A DNA stretch of 64,000 nucleotides from assembly GCF_015234305.1 (NCBI RefSeq), contig NZ_JADGMI010000004.1, positions 1 to 64,000 on the forward strand, read 5' to 3'. Of this stretch, positions 11,990-19,924 are shown piece by piece; position 1 is the stretch's first letter; each line of letters starts with the position of its first letter. Origin of the DNA: Superficieibacter sp. 1612_C1 (GTDB lineage Bacteria; Pseudomonadota; Gammaproteobacteria; Enterobacterales; Enterobacteriaceae). Made by a program: the position numbers and the translations under genes. The notes under the pieces are model-generated. The model was not told where the DNA came from and ran no database searches. It worked only from the letters and a program-made list of their open reading frames with translations.

Positions 11990-12173
11990 CGACGAACCGA
12001 TGCAGTGCGCGGACGATCTTACCATCGCCGCTCTGCTCGACAGGCTTCATCAACTCAAACCGGGCGCGGCGCTGGCGCTTAATCAACAGATCCTGCCGCG
12101 CGAGCAGTGGGAGCAACAGATCGTGCAGGAAGGCGACCAGATCCTGCTTTTTCAGGTTATCGCCGGAGGCTGA
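11973..12173 (+). CDS. thiS: Sulfur carrier protein ThiS
   Basis: This 66-residue ubiquitin-fold carrier ends in the required Gly-Gly (VIAGG), whose terminal carboxylate is adenylated by ThiF, converted to thiocarboxylate and consumed by ThiG. It overlaps the end of thiF by 17 bases in another frame and is followed one base later by the ATG of thiG, so it is fully embedded in the operon. Confidence 0.97.
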   Translation: MQILFNDEPMQCADDLTIAALLDRLHQLKPGAALALNQQILPREQWEQQIVQEGDQILLFQVIAGG

Positions 12174-12174
12174 C

Positions 12175-12945
12175 ATGCTACGTATTGCTGATAAAACCTT
12201 TGATTCCCATCTTTTTACCGGAACCGGTAAATTCGCCTCCTCACAACTGATGGTAGAAGCCATTCGCGCCTCGGGCAGCCAGCTGGTGACGCTGGCGATG
12301 AAACGCGTTGATTTACGCCAGCAGAACGATGCGATCCTGGCACCGTTGCTGGAAGCGGGTGTCACACTGCTACCCAATACCTCCGGCGCGAAGACGGCGG
12401 AAGAAGCGATATTCGCCGCGCAGCTGGCCCGCGAGGCGCTGGGTACTCGCTGGCTGAAGCTTGAAATCCATCCTGACGCCCGCTGGCTGCTGCCGGACCC
12501 TATCGAAACCCTGAAAGCCGCCGACGCGCTGGTGAAGCAGGGTTTTGTTGTACTGCCCTACTGCGGGGCCGATCCGGTGCTGTGCAAACGTCTGGAAGAG
12601 GTCGGCTGCGCCGCCGTTATGCCGCTCGGTGCGCCGATTGGCTCGAATCAGGGGCTGGAAACCCGCGCCATGCTGGAGATTATTATCGAGCAGGCAACGG
12701 TGCCGGTAGTGGTGGATGCCGGTATCGGTGCCCCCAGCCATGCGGCACAGGCGCTGGAGATGGGCGCTGATGCCGTACTGGTTAATACGGCGATTGCGGT
12801 GGCCGACGATCCGGTGATGATGGCGAACGCGTTCCGGCTGGCCGTCGAAGCAGGTGTTCTCGCGCGTCAGGCGGTGCCGGGCGCGCGCAGCAGCCAGGCC
12901 GTTGCCACCAGCCCGCTAACCGGCTTTCTGGAGGCCAGCGCATGA
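12175..12945 (+). CDS. thiG: Thiazole synthase
   Basis: ThiG condenses deoxyxylulose 5-phosphate, dehydroglycine (from ThiH) and ThiS thiocarboxylate into the thiazole phosphate carboxylate. The ATG at 12175, one base after the thiS stop, gives 256 residues, the family length, starting [21 protein letters not shown] longer in-frame extension overlaps thiS and is not plausible. The Schiff-base lysine lies in the LKLEIHPD region, and [20 protein letters not shown] is the phosphate-binding end of the barrel. Confidence 0.97.
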   Translation: MLRIADKTFDSHLFTGTGKFASSQLMVEAIRASGSQLVTLAMKRVDLRQQNDAILAPLLEAGVTLLPNTSGAKTAEEAIFAAQLAREALGTRWLKLEIHPDARWLLPDPIETLKAADALVKQGFVVLPYCGADPVLCKRLEEVGCAAVMPLGAPIGSNQGLETRAMLEIIIEQATVPVVVDAGIGAPSHAAQALEMGADAVLVNTAIAVADDPVMMANAFRLAVEAGVLARQAVPGARSSQAVATSPLTGFLEASA

Positions 12946-14069
12946 AAACCTTTACCGACCACTGGCACACGCTGGACTGGGATGACCTTCGCCTGCGCAT
13001 CAATGCCAAAACGCCTGCCGATGTGGAACGGGCGCTTAACGCGACGCACCCGACGCGCGACGATATGATGGCTCTGCTCTCACCTGCCGCCAGCAACTAT
13101 CTGGAGTCGCTGGCGCAGCGGGCACAGCGCCTGACCCGCCAGCGCTTCGGCAACACGGTCAGCTTTTATGTCCCGCTCTACCTCTCCAACCTGTGCGCCA
13201 ACGACTGCACCTACTGCGGCTTCTCAATGAGCAACCGCATCAAGCGTAAAACGCTGGATGAGGCGGAGATCGCCCGCGAATGCGATGCCATCCGGGAAAT
13301 GGGATTTGAACATTTGCTGCTGGTCACCGGTGAACATCAGGGTAAGGTCGGCATAGATTACTTTCGCCGTCATCTGCCTGCGATTCGCCGCCGTTTCGCT
13401 TCGCTGCAAATGGAAGTACAGCCGCTGGCGCAGGAAGAGTATGCCGAACTGAAAACGCTTGGCCTGGACGGTGTGATGGTCTATCAGGAAACGTACCATG
13501 AGGCCGAATACGCCCGGCACCACCTGAAAGGCAAAAAGCAGGATTTCTTCTGGCGGCTGGAAACGCCGGATCGTCTCGGACGGGCGGGGATCGACAAGAT
13601 CGGCCTTGGCGCGCTGATTGGCCTGTCTGACAGCTGGCGTGTGGATTGCTATATGGTGGCGGAACATTTGCTGTGGCTACAAAAGCACTACTGGCAAAGC
13701 CGCTTTTCCATCTCCTTCCCGCGTCTGCGTCCCTGCGCTGGCGGCATTGAGCCTGCCTCGATTATGGATGAGCGTCAGCTGGTACAAACCATCTGTGCAT
13801 TTCGCCTGCTGGCACCGGAAATTGAGCTGTCGCTGTCAACCCGTGAATCGCCGTGGTTTCGCGATCGGGTGGTGCCGCTGGCGATAAATAATGTCAGCGC
13901 GTTCTCCAAAACGCAGCCTGGCGGCTATGCCGATGACCACCCTGAACTGGAGCAGTTTTCACCGCACGACGGACGCCGCCCGCAGGAAGTGGCCGATGCC
14001 CTCGCCGCACGTGGCCTGCAACCGGTCTGGAAGGACTGGGACAACTTTCTGGGACGCGTCTCGCAATAA
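12942..14069 (+). CDS. thiH: Tyrosine lyase / dehydroglycine synthase
   Basis: ThiH is a radical-SAM enzyme that splits tyrosine into p-cresol and dehydroglycine, the glycine-imine donor for thiazole formation in facultative anaerobes. The CX3CX2C cluster motif is at Cys85, Cys89 and Cys92 ([11 protein letters not shown]). The 375 residues compare with 377 in E. coli. It overlaps thiG by 4 bases (ATGA) and ends the operon. The accessory sugar locus begins after it, where E. coli has the short htrC region and rpoC. Confidence 0.97.
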   Translation: MKTFTDHWHTLDWDDLRLRINAKTPADVERALNATHPTRDDMMALLSPAASNYLESLAQRAQRLTRQRFGNTVSFYVPLYLSNLCANDCTYCGFSMSNRIKRKTLDEAEIARECDAIREMGFEHLLLVTGEHQGKVGIDYFRRHLPAIRRRFASLQMEVQPLAQEEYAELKTLGLDGVMVYQETYHEAEYARHHLKGKKQDFFWRLETPDRLGRAGIDKIGLGALIGLSDSWRVDCYMVAEHLLWLQKHYWQSRFSISFPRLRPCAGGIEPASIMDERQLVQTICAFRLLAPEIELSLSTRESPWFRDRVVPLAINNVSAFSKTQPGGYADDHPELEQFSPHDGRRPQEVADALAARGLQPVWKDWDNFLGRVSQ

Positions 14070-14124
14070 TCGCGCAAGCCAGTGTCGGAAGATGAAAAAG
14101 CGTCCGTAACGCCTCGCAAAGCGC

Positions 14125-14160
14125 GCGTCGGGAAGTGGAAACCCATTCCCCGACGCTTTA
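14125..14160 (+). terminator. thi operon terminator between convergent genes
   Basis: GCGTCGGGAAGTGG pairs with CCCATTCCCCGACGC (14125-14156) through an imperfect stem and a short A-rich loop, followed by TTTA. AAAGC on the left would give a U-rich tail in the other direction too. It lies in the 159-bp gap between thiH and the convergent SIS gene and probably terminates both. Confidence 0.65.
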
Positions 14161-14228
14161 TGCTCTCTCCGTCAGCAAAGGAAGCTGACCAGGGCGGAAT
14201 GCTTTCCTCTCACCGCCCTGCCTCACGC

Positions 14229-15374
14229 TCAGTAAACGGTGACTTTTGCGACTTTCGCTACTTTACCGTCGCGTGAAGGATTATCCGGAGTGACGCCGAG
14301 TGCGATGGCCCGGTACAGACCCGCCAGCTGAGCAAACAGAACGTAGAGCATGGCGGAAAATGACTCATGGAGCTGGGCCAGTTCCGGACTGGCAAAATGG
14401 TAGTAACGATCGCAGACGTCATGGTTGTCAGACAGCGCTTCATGACCAATACCGATAATCTGCGCCTCGGCGCTGCGCTCGCGGGTTAGCTCGCTCATCA
14501 TGTCCAGATCGTAGCGGCGGATCTCAGGACGCGCAGCGATATAACCCACCACGGTCGCATCGCGATTGACGGTCAGCTTCGGCCCGTGGCGGAATTCCAG
14601 CATCGAATGCCAGGCGGTCATGATGCGCCCGTTGCCCATCTCCAGCAGTTTGAGACTGGTTTCGCAGGCGATGGCTTTCAGAGAGAGCGCGCCTACGGCC
14701 ACCATATTGTCACGCGGTTCTGCGGCCCATTGCTCAATATCTGCGGCGTAGTTGTCGAGGAAGTACGCTGCGCCACGCTGAAGCACAGGCAGCACACGCT
14801 CCAGCTCCGGCCAGCGCTCCGGTGCCAGTAGCAGCATGATATACCACATGGGCACGGTAAACTCGGAGGTAGCCGCAAAGCTGCCGTTAGAGGTGCCTTC
14901 CGGCACGGCAACAAACAGTCCGTTCGCCTGTTCGCTGGCCAGCTGTGCCAGGCGGCTCTGCGCGTTATTGGTAATAGCAATATGCGGCGTGCCCGGATGC
15001 GCCGCCAGCTGCCGCTCCACGACCTTAACGGTTTCCGGCGTATTGCCGGAGCTACTGACTGATACCAGGATGAGATTTCCGCAGGCGATTTCCGGTGCCA
15101 GCACCAGATCCGTCGCCGGGATCACTTCCACCTGGCGGGCTAATACGTTGCGTAACCAGTTAATGCTGGCCTGCGCCGCCAGCAGGGACGATCCCGCGCC
15201 GGTAATGATAATGCGGCTTTCAGCATCGCACTGTTTCCAGAAGGTGTTGATGTCCTCGCGCTGCGCGTTTACCAGGGCCAGCCCTTCCTGCCACAGACGC
15301 GGCTGATTCACTATTGCCGCAGCGGTTAACGCCGCGCCTTTTTCCTGCCACCAGCTTTCGTTATGATTCAGCAT
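14229..15374 (-). CDS. AgaS-family SIS-domain sugar isomerase/deaminase
   Basis: The product (381 residues from the ATG at 15374) has two SIS domains and resembles AgaS, the galactosamine-6-phosphate deaminase/isomerase of E. coli. Shared landmarks are ITGAGSS at 57-63, SSSGNTPET at 107-115, an EFRHGPK segment, YDLDMMSEL, and the C-terminal TPDNPS-x-x-GKVAKV. SIS proteins of this group act on 6-phosphorylated amino sugars, or deglycate sugar-amine 6-phosphates. The start was chosen over a longer frame because GGAAAA precedes it and the extension runs into the regulator gene. It is divergent from the GntR gene (94 bp apart). The exact substrate is unknown. Confidence 0.85.
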   Translation of the reverse strand: MLNHNESWWQEKGAALTAAAIVNQPRLWQEGLALVNAQREDINTFWKQCDAESRIIITGAGSSLLAAQASINWLRNVLARQVEVIPATDLVLAPEIACGNLILVSVSSSGNTPETVKVVERQLAAHPGTPHIAITNNAQSRLAQLASEQANGLFVAVPEGTSNGSFAATSEFTVPMWYIMLLLAPERWPELERVLPVLQRGAAYFLDNYAADIEQWAAEPRDNMVAVGALSLKAIACETSLKLLEMGNGRIMTAWHSMLEFRHGPKLTVNRDATVVGYIAARPEIRRYDLDMMSELTRERSAEAQIIGIGHEALSDNHDVCDRYYHFASPELAQLHESFSAMLYVLFAQLAGLYRAIALGVTPDNPSRDGKVAKVAKVTVY

Positions 15375-15468
15375 AATGATTTTCCAGATTTTGTTATCCT
15401 TACGTCTGGCGAACGTGGTGCCATCGCATTCCGACGCCAGTCTTTTAATGAATCTCTCCGGGACCGCC

Positions 15469-16200
15469 ATGAAGCCAGTCTATATTCTGATCCGCGACAC
15501 GCTCAGGCGTGATATTCAAAACCAGAAGTATCCCGTCGGCGCGCTCATTCCTTCTGAGCGCGAGCTGGCGGAAACGTATCAGGTAACGCGCGCTACGGTT
15601 CAGAAAGCCATTGCCCATATGCAACAGGAAGGCCTGGTGAAAAAAATCGTTGGCAAAGGCACGTTTGTTTGCCGGACCTTCGCTCCCCCGGTTTACCTGC
15701 TTAACCCGGAAGGGAAAAACAGCGCGCTGGGCGTCACCCAGGAGCTGAGCGAGAAGGCGACCATCACCAGCCAGCTGATTTATCATGTTCAGCAGCCAGC
15801 GGGGACACATCTCGCCAGCCAGTTCGGCGTATCACCGGATGAACCGGTTCATGCCATTCGCCGTGTGCGTCTCTTCGATGGCGTCCCGGCCCTGGTCGAA
15901 GACAGCTATATCCCGCTGGCGATCGTCGCCACGATTGACGACGACACGTTACAGCACCACTCCCTGTACACTTTTATCGAAAAAGCCTGCCAGCAAAAAA
16001 TAGGCGGCACGGATTCCGAAGTAGCCGCCAGCCTGTTTGATGCGGAAATGGCGAAACTGCTGAGCGTCCCGGTTAACTCTCCGATGCTGCATATTAAGGA
16101 GCGCACGTGGCTGGCCGACGGCACGGTGTTTAACTACTCCTGGAGTTATAACCGTGGCGACCTGTTCCGCATGCGCAGCCATAAAGTGCTTACGCCCTGA
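15469..16200 (+). CDS. GntR-family regulator with UTRA domain (HutC subfamily)
   Basis: The 243-residue protein has an N-terminal winged helix (residues 4-70, with IPSERELAETYQVTRATVQKA) and a C-terminal UTRA effector domain with the usual PVHAIRRVR and LHIKERTWLADG segments. UTRA regulators of this type (NagR/YvoA, DasR, AgaR2) are released from DNA by phosphorylated sugars, often amino-sugar phosphates. The likely target is the palindrome at 18873-18886. I chose the ATG at 15469 over upstream in-frame ATGs because family similarity starts at MKPVYILIRDTLR. Its 3' end overlaps the convergent GH4 gene by 11 bases. Confidence 0.9.
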   Translation: MKPVYILIRDTLRRDIQNQKYPVGALIPSERELAETYQVTRATVQKAIAHMQQEGLVKKIVGKGTFVCRTFAPPVYLLNPEGKNSALGVTQELSEKATITSQLIYHVQQPAGTHLASQFGVSPDEPVHAIRRVRLFDGVPALVEDSYIPLAIVATIDDDTLQHHSLYTFIEKACQQKIGGTDSEVAASLFDAEMAKLLSVPVNSPMLHIKERTWLADGTVFNYSWSYNRGDLFRMRSHKVLTP

Positions 16201-17503
16201 AAAACTGCGGCAGATAGTCGCGATGGGCTTCCAGCAGTTCGTCCAGCACAACCTTCGCGACTTTGCCCGACGGCACCAGCGGGTTGAGCGTAAGCGCCTG
16301 CAACGCCGCGCCGTAGCTGCCGGTAACGGCTGCCTCAACCGCCATCTCTTCCCAGGATTTCATTACAGACACCAGGCCGGAGACGGTGGACGGCAGCGGA
16401 TCGTTGTTTAACGGAATCGCACCGTAGCGACCAATCACGCAGGTGGTTTCAATCGCCACGTTATCCGGTAACGAGCGGATCGCGCCGTTATTGCGTACGT
16501 TCACCGTCATCAACAAATTCTTGTCGTTGTAGATAGCGCTGATCAGCTCGCAGGCGGCTTCGGAGTAATAGGCCCCGCCGCGCTGCTCAAGCTGTTTTGG
16601 CTTTTCATGCAGGTCGGGATTTTTATACAGCTCAAACAATTCATGCTCGACGGCTTTCACCACTTCGCCGCGCGTGCCGTGTTCGGCATACTCATGCAGC
16701 TGTTTTTCCAGCACGTCGCTGGTGGTGTAGTAATACTGGTGATACGGGCAGGGAATGACGCCCAGATGCTGAATTTGCTCCTGTAGCCAGGGGATGTCGG
16801 GGATATTTTTCGGCTTATGCTCGCTGTCATACTTCAGGTTTTTCAGCACCTCCGGCATCACATCTTTACCGTCCATATAGACATGCGTACCGTATAAGAA
16901 GTGGTTCAACCCTACCAGTTGCAACAGGAAGCGGGATTTATCTACGCCGAGGATCTCCGCCACCATCCGCTGCATGGATTGCGAAAGGTTACACAGGCCG
17001 ACGCATTTAATCCGGCTATGCTTGATGACCGCTTCCGTCACAATGCCGCTTGGATTAGTAAAGTTGATAAGCCACGCATCCGGGCATAGCGCCTCCATAT
17101 CGCGGCAAATATCCAGGATCACCGGGATAGTGCGCAGCGCTTTTGCCAGCCCGCCCGCACCGTTGGTCTCCTGGCCAATCAGGCCGTGAGAAAGCGGAAT
17201 ACGTTCGTCTTTGATACGCGCATCCAGCTGCCCTACCCGTAGCTGCGTCGTCACAAAGTCGGCATCCTTCAGCGCTGCACGACGGTCAAGCGTAAGATGG
17301 ATCTGGCAGTCGATGCCCGCCGCTTCCACCATTCGTTTTGCCAGATTGCCGACGATTTCGAGCTTCTCCCGACCGGCCTCCACGTCTACCAGCCAGATCT
17401 CGCCAATCGGTAACTCATGATATCGCTGAATAAAACCTTCTATGATTTCTGGGGTATAAGAGCTACCGCCGCCGATAGTGACTATCTTAAGTTTCTTATT
17501 CAT
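16190..17503 (-). CDS. GH4 6-phospho-beta-glycosidase (LicH/CelF-like)
   Basis: Family 4 glycosidases cleave 6-phosphoglycosides through NAD-dependent oxidation at C3 and need Mn2+ or another divalent metal. The 437-residue protein starts with the NAD motif VTIGGGSSYTPEI (8-20). Metal ligands of the family are visible as Cys171 (VGLCN) and His201 (GLNHF). NFTNPSG at 148-154 is also diagnostic. The closest named relatives are LicH and ChbF/CelF, which cleave phosphorylated cellobiose- or chitobiose-type disaccharides. Its ATG shares one base with the IIC stop (TAATG), so the two are translationally coupled. Confidence 0.93.
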   Translation of the reverse strand: MNKKLKIVTIGGGSSYTPEIIEGFIQRYHELPIGEIWLVDVEAGREKLEIVGNLAKRMVEAAGIDCQIHLTLDRRAALKDADFVTTQLRVGQLDARIKDERIPLSHGLIGQETNGAGGLAKALRTIPVILDICRDMEALCPDAWLINFTNPSGIVTEAVIKHSRIKCVGLCNLSQSMQRMVAEILGVDKSRFLLQLVGLNHFLYGTHVYMDGKDVMPEVLKNLKYDSEHKPKNIPDIPWLQEQIQHLGVIPCPYHQYYYTTSDVLEKQLHEYAEHGTRGEVVKAVEHELFELYKNPDLHEKPKQLEQRGGAYYSEAACELISAIYNDKNLLMTVNVRNNGAIRSLPDNVAIETTCVIGRYGAIPLNNDPLPSTVSGLVSVMKSWEEMAVEAAVTGSYGAALQALTLNPLVPSGKVAKVVLDELLEAHRDYLPQFFRA

Positions 17504-18843
17504 TATGCGGTCCTTGTAATATTTTGTTCGGATAATTCATCTGTCATTTCTGTTTTCAGGCTAACTTCATCGCGCAAATATTGCCGATCCAGTGTCATCA
17601 CAAAGGGATAATAAATCGTCATCGCCACGATGAGGTTTATCGCCTGGAATAACATCCCTTTCCAGCCACAGATCAGAAAGCCACTAATAAAAATCGGCGT
17701 TGTCCAGGGGATTTCCAGCCCGGAGGTTAACGGCAGAAAACCGCTTGCCATCGCACTATAGGTAATCACGCAAAGCACGACTGGCACGATAATAAAAGGA
17801 ATAAGCAGTAGCGGGTTAAGTGCAATGGGTACGCCGAAAATAATGGGTTCGTTAATATTAAAAATGGCAGCCGGTGTTGCTAGTTTTGCAATTTCACGCA
17901 TGCGCTTACTTTTGGCGCGGAACAACATCACCAGTAGCATGGCCAGCGTAAAGCCGGTGCCGCCGCAAATCAGGAACACGTCGCGGAACTGTTGCGTAAT
18001 GATATTCACAGGCGCTAAACCGGTTTTCATCGCCTGCAAATTTTCCAGGGTCAACGAACGCCAGACCGGCCCCATGATCGCGGTGACGATAGAGTCGCCA
18101 TGCAGACCAAAGAACCAAAAGAAGCTGATAAAAAATTCAGCGATCATCTGTGAAGGCAGCGTGTTGCCCAGCTTCATCATTGGCGCTTGCAGGACCGTGA
18201 AAATCATCTCTTGCACGGTGCCATAGGTCGTGTATTCAAACAGCAGACGTATTAACCAGAAAAACAGCACGATTAATAATGAAGGAATGAGTGAACTGAA
18301 GCTATTCGCTACCGCCGGGGGCACGCTATCCGGCATGGTAATCATCAGGCGGGGATGGCTGCACAGACGATAAAGTCTGACCGCGATGAGCGTTACAATA
18401 ATTGACAGGAATAACCCCTGGGCACCTAAAGCAAAAACCGGGATCACATCGCTGATCGCCCCACCCTGCTCCTGCGGCAGTTTAAAAGGGGTAATAATCA
18501 TAAAGCAGACCAGCGAAATAAGTGCACACGATATTTCATTGAGTTGCCAGCGTTTCGCCATACTGATACTGATGCTGACAACCACCAACAGCGCCATGAT
18601 TGAATAGGTCGCATCAAGAATATAATTAAGCTGACTAATGAATTTATCGCCAAAAAAACCAATGATAAAATCGTTGTATCCAGGGAAAGGCAGGTTGGCG
18701 ATCAGTAAAAAGAAGGAGCCAATAATCAGGAACGGCATAATCCTGATAAAACCATCCTTGATCGCAGAAAGATAATCGTTGCTTTCAATTTTCATTGCCA
18801 GTGGCAATAAATTTCTTTCCATCACTTCAGTGAACTTGTTCAT
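17503..18843 (-). CDS. PTS IIC component, Lac/cellobiose family
   Basis: This is the membrane permease domain of a lactose/cellobiose/chitobiose-type PTS. From the ATG at 18843 it has 446 residues with about ten hydrophobic segments. The diagnostic FFWFFGLHGDSIV loop and the NINEPIIFGVPIALNPLLLIPF segment hold the conserved residues that contact sugar. A longer frame to 18978 lacks similarity and includes the promoter, so I rejected it. IIB and IIA are encoded divergently 331 bp away. The gene is more A/T-rich than its neighbours. Confidence 0.93.
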   Translation of the reverse strand: MNKFTEVMERNLLPLAMKIESNDYLSAIKDGFIRIMPFLIIGSFFLLIANLPFPGYNDFIIGFFGDKFISQLNYILDATYSIMALLVVVSISISMAKRWQLNEISCALISLVCFMIITPFKLPQEQGGAISDVIPVFALGAQGLFLSIIVTLIAVRLYRLCSHPRLMITMPDSVPPAVANSFSSLIPSLLIVLFFWLIRLLFEYTTYGTVQEMIFTVLQAPMMKLGNTLPSQMIAEFFISFFWFFGLHGDSIVTAIMGPVWRSLTLENLQAMKTGLAPVNIITQQFRDVFLICGGTGFTLAMLLVMLFRAKSKRMREIAKLATPAAIFNINEPIIFGVPIALNPLLLIPFIIVPVVLCVITYSAMASGFLPLTSGLEIPWTTPIFISGFLICGWKGMLFQAINLIVAMTIYYPFVMTLDRQYLRDEVSLKTEMTDELSEQNITRTA

Positions 18844-18872
18844 ATCATTCTCACTGTCCTTGCATTGGCCAA

Positions 18873-18886
18873 GTGGTATATACCAC
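18873..18886. promoter_or_regulatory. GntR/UTRA-type operator palindrome
   Basis: GTGGTATATACCAC is a perfect 14-bp palindrome containing the HutC-subfamily core GTNTANAC. It resembles the NagR/DasR sites (TGGTCTAGACCA, TGGTATAGACCA). It lies at about +4 to +17 of the IIC promoter, a classical repressor position. I infer that the GntR protein at 15469 binds it. Confidence 0.75.
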
Positions 18887-18895
18887 CATGCCGCG

Positions 18896-18924
18896 ATAAT
18901 ATTTACAGCTGCTTTTTGTGTCAA
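18896..18924 (-). promoter_or_regulatory. Promoter of the IIC-GH4 operon
   Basis: The minus strand shows a consensus -35 TTGACA (18919-18924), a 17-bp spacer and a -10 TATTAT (18896-18901). The predicted start near 18889 is immediately upstream of the GntR-type operator. Confidence 0.8.
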
Positions 18925-18958
18925 TGGCTGAGGAGATGAACAGTAAGGATTAAACGTG

Positions 18959-18980
18959 TTTTGTGACTGGAGGCACATTT
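18959..18980. promoter_or_regulatory. Candidate CRP site for the IIC promoter
   Basis: TGTGA-CTGGAG-GCACA (18962-18977), flanked by TTT on both sides, differs from the CRP half-site consensus TGTGA-N6-TCACA at one base. It is centred about 80 bp upstream of the predicted IIC start, a permitted class I spacing. Confidence 0.65.
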
Positions 18981-19050
18981 GAAGATGACCTGCTCCCCGA
19001 CACGCTTCAGGTCGCCGATCGTATCAGTACGCGCCGATTCAATGACAAAA

Positions 19051-19064
19051 TGTAACCGGTTTCA
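19051..19064. promoter_or_regulatory. Candidate LacI/AscG-type operator
   Basis: TGTAACCGGTTTCA differs by one base from the near-palindrome TGAAACCGGTTTCA that I recall as the E. coli AscG operator. It is also close to GalR-type sites. It is upstream of the IIB gene. No LacI-family regulator is encoded in the window, so any regulator would act from elsewhere. Confidence 0.4.
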
Positions 19065-19082
19065 GTTTTTTGATGATTTCTT

Positions 19083-19142
19083 TGTGATGCCTTACACACA
19101 TTCAGCGCAAAAACGTTGTCTGCCGTTCCTTCAAAGGATAAT
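19083..19142 (+). promoter_or_regulatory. CRP site and promoter of the IIB-IIA operon
   Basis: TGTGA-TGCCTT-ACACA (19083-19098) is a CRP site with one mismatch. A -10 of GATAAT at 19137-19142 has a poor -35 (CGTTGT, 17 bp upstream), which suits an activator-dependent promoter. The CRP centre is then about 58-61 bp upstream of the start, the class I position. Confidence 0.6.
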
Positions 19143-19174
19143 GATTAAGGACCAAGGAACATTGAGGGCTAGTT

Positions 19175-19480
19175 ATGAAGAACATCGTTTTATGCTGCGC
19201 TGCCGGTATGTCCACCAGCATGTTGGTTCAACGTATGAAGGATGCAGCTCAGAAGAAAGGGGTCGAGGTGTCGATCAAGGCTGTGCCAGTCGCTGAATTT
19301 AATGACAATATTGCCGATGCTGATATCGTTTTGCTGGGGCCACAGGTGAAATACGAGCAGGCAAAATTACAGGCACAGGCCGATCCGCTGGGCAAAAAAG
19401 TCGCGGTTATCGATATGATGGATTACGGCATGATGAAAGGTGATGTCGTACTTGAGAAAGCCCTCAAGCTAATGGAGTAA
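19175..19480 (+). CDS. PTS IIB component, Lac/cellobiose family
   Basis: The 101-residue IIB receives phosphate from IIA and passes it to the sugar bound to IIC. The phospho-cysteine is Cys8 in the loop CCAAGMSTSM, typical of cellobiose/chitobiose IIB (ChbB, CelA). It is transcribed away from the IIC gene and followed 4 bases later by IIA. A strong purine-rich ribosome-binding region (AGGGC) precedes the ATG. Confidence 0.95.
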   Translation: MKNIVLCCAAGMSTSMLVQRMKDAAQKKGVEVSIKAVPVAEFNDNIADADIVLLGPQVKYEQAKLQAQADPLGKKVAVIDMMDYGMMKGDVVLEKALKLME

Positions 19481-19484
19481 TGTT

Positions 19485-19802
19485 GTGGAAGATTTAGAAA
19501 CGATCATTATGGAGCTGTTGGTGAACGCTGGCGCGGCACGTAGCCAGGCATTGACGGCGCTACAGCTGGCGCGTAAAGGCGACTTTACCGGCGCAGAGCA
19601 GGCGATGGAAGAATCCCGTGAATACGTTAAGCATGCGCATAAAATCCAGACGCAGCTTATCGGTATTGATGAAGGGGCTGGCAAACTGCCGGTCAATCTG
19701 ATCACCGTCCACTCTCAGGATCACCTGATGAACGCCATGGTGATTCAGGATCTGGCGGGCGATATGATTGAATTGTACCGTCGTTTGCCGCTGGTGAATT
19801 AA
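19485..19802 (+). CDS. PTS IIA component, Lac family
   Basis: The 105-residue helical IIA accepts phosphate from HPr on His76 in TVHSQDHLMNAM; by alignment this corresponds to His89 of ChbA. Start codon GTG, 4 bases after the IIB stop. Compared with ChbA it lacks about 13 N-terminal residues, a normal variation. It ends the plus-strand half of the sugar locus, 122 bp before the convergent rpoC. Confidence 0.94.
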   Translation: MEDLETIIMELLVNAGAARSQALTALQLARKGDFTGAEQAMEESREYVKHAHKIQTQLIGIDEGAGKLPVNLITVHSQDHLMNAMVIQDLAGDMIELYRRLPLVN

Positions 19803-19822
19803 CGACGTAATCAACAGATGTA

Positions 19823-19848
19823 AAAAAACCCGCCGAGGCGGGTTTTTT
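19823..19848. terminator. Bidirectional terminator between PTS IIA and rpoC
   Basis: AAAAAACCCGCC-GAG-GCGGGTTTTTT is a strong hairpin with an A-tract on the left and a T-tract on the right, so it can terminate the IIB-IIA transcript and the rpoBC transcript. Confidence 0.9.
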
Positions 19849-19890
19849 GTTATCGAATAACGCTACGCTTCCACAATCTGCAATCATCAG

Positions 19891-19916
19891 GCCCGGCAGG
19901 CAAAAACCCGCCGGGC
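19891..19916 (-). terminator. Second hairpin after rpoC
   Basis: GCCCGGC (19891-19897) pairs with GCCGGGC (19910-19916) immediately after the rpoC stop. There is no U-tract on the minus strand, so it is probably an RNA-stabilising or Rho-independent-like accessory stem ahead of the main terminator at 19823-19848. Confidence 0.5.
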
Positions 19917-19924
19917 TTTAACGA

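Noticed and set aside
11959-12174. N-terminal extension of thiG overlapping thiS
   Set aside because: The extension has no similarity to ThiG, and thiS in the other frame is a complete conserved gene; ThiG starts at 12175.
17503-18978. A longer IIC protein starting at 18978
   Set aside because: The extra 45 residues would be translated from the promoter and operator region and show no PTS similarity. The ATG at 18843 matches family starts.
14229-19802. Sugar locus as a prophage or transposon cargo
   Set aside because: No integrase, transposase, terminal repeats or tRNA target is visible; ends abut ordinary terminators of thiH and rpoC.
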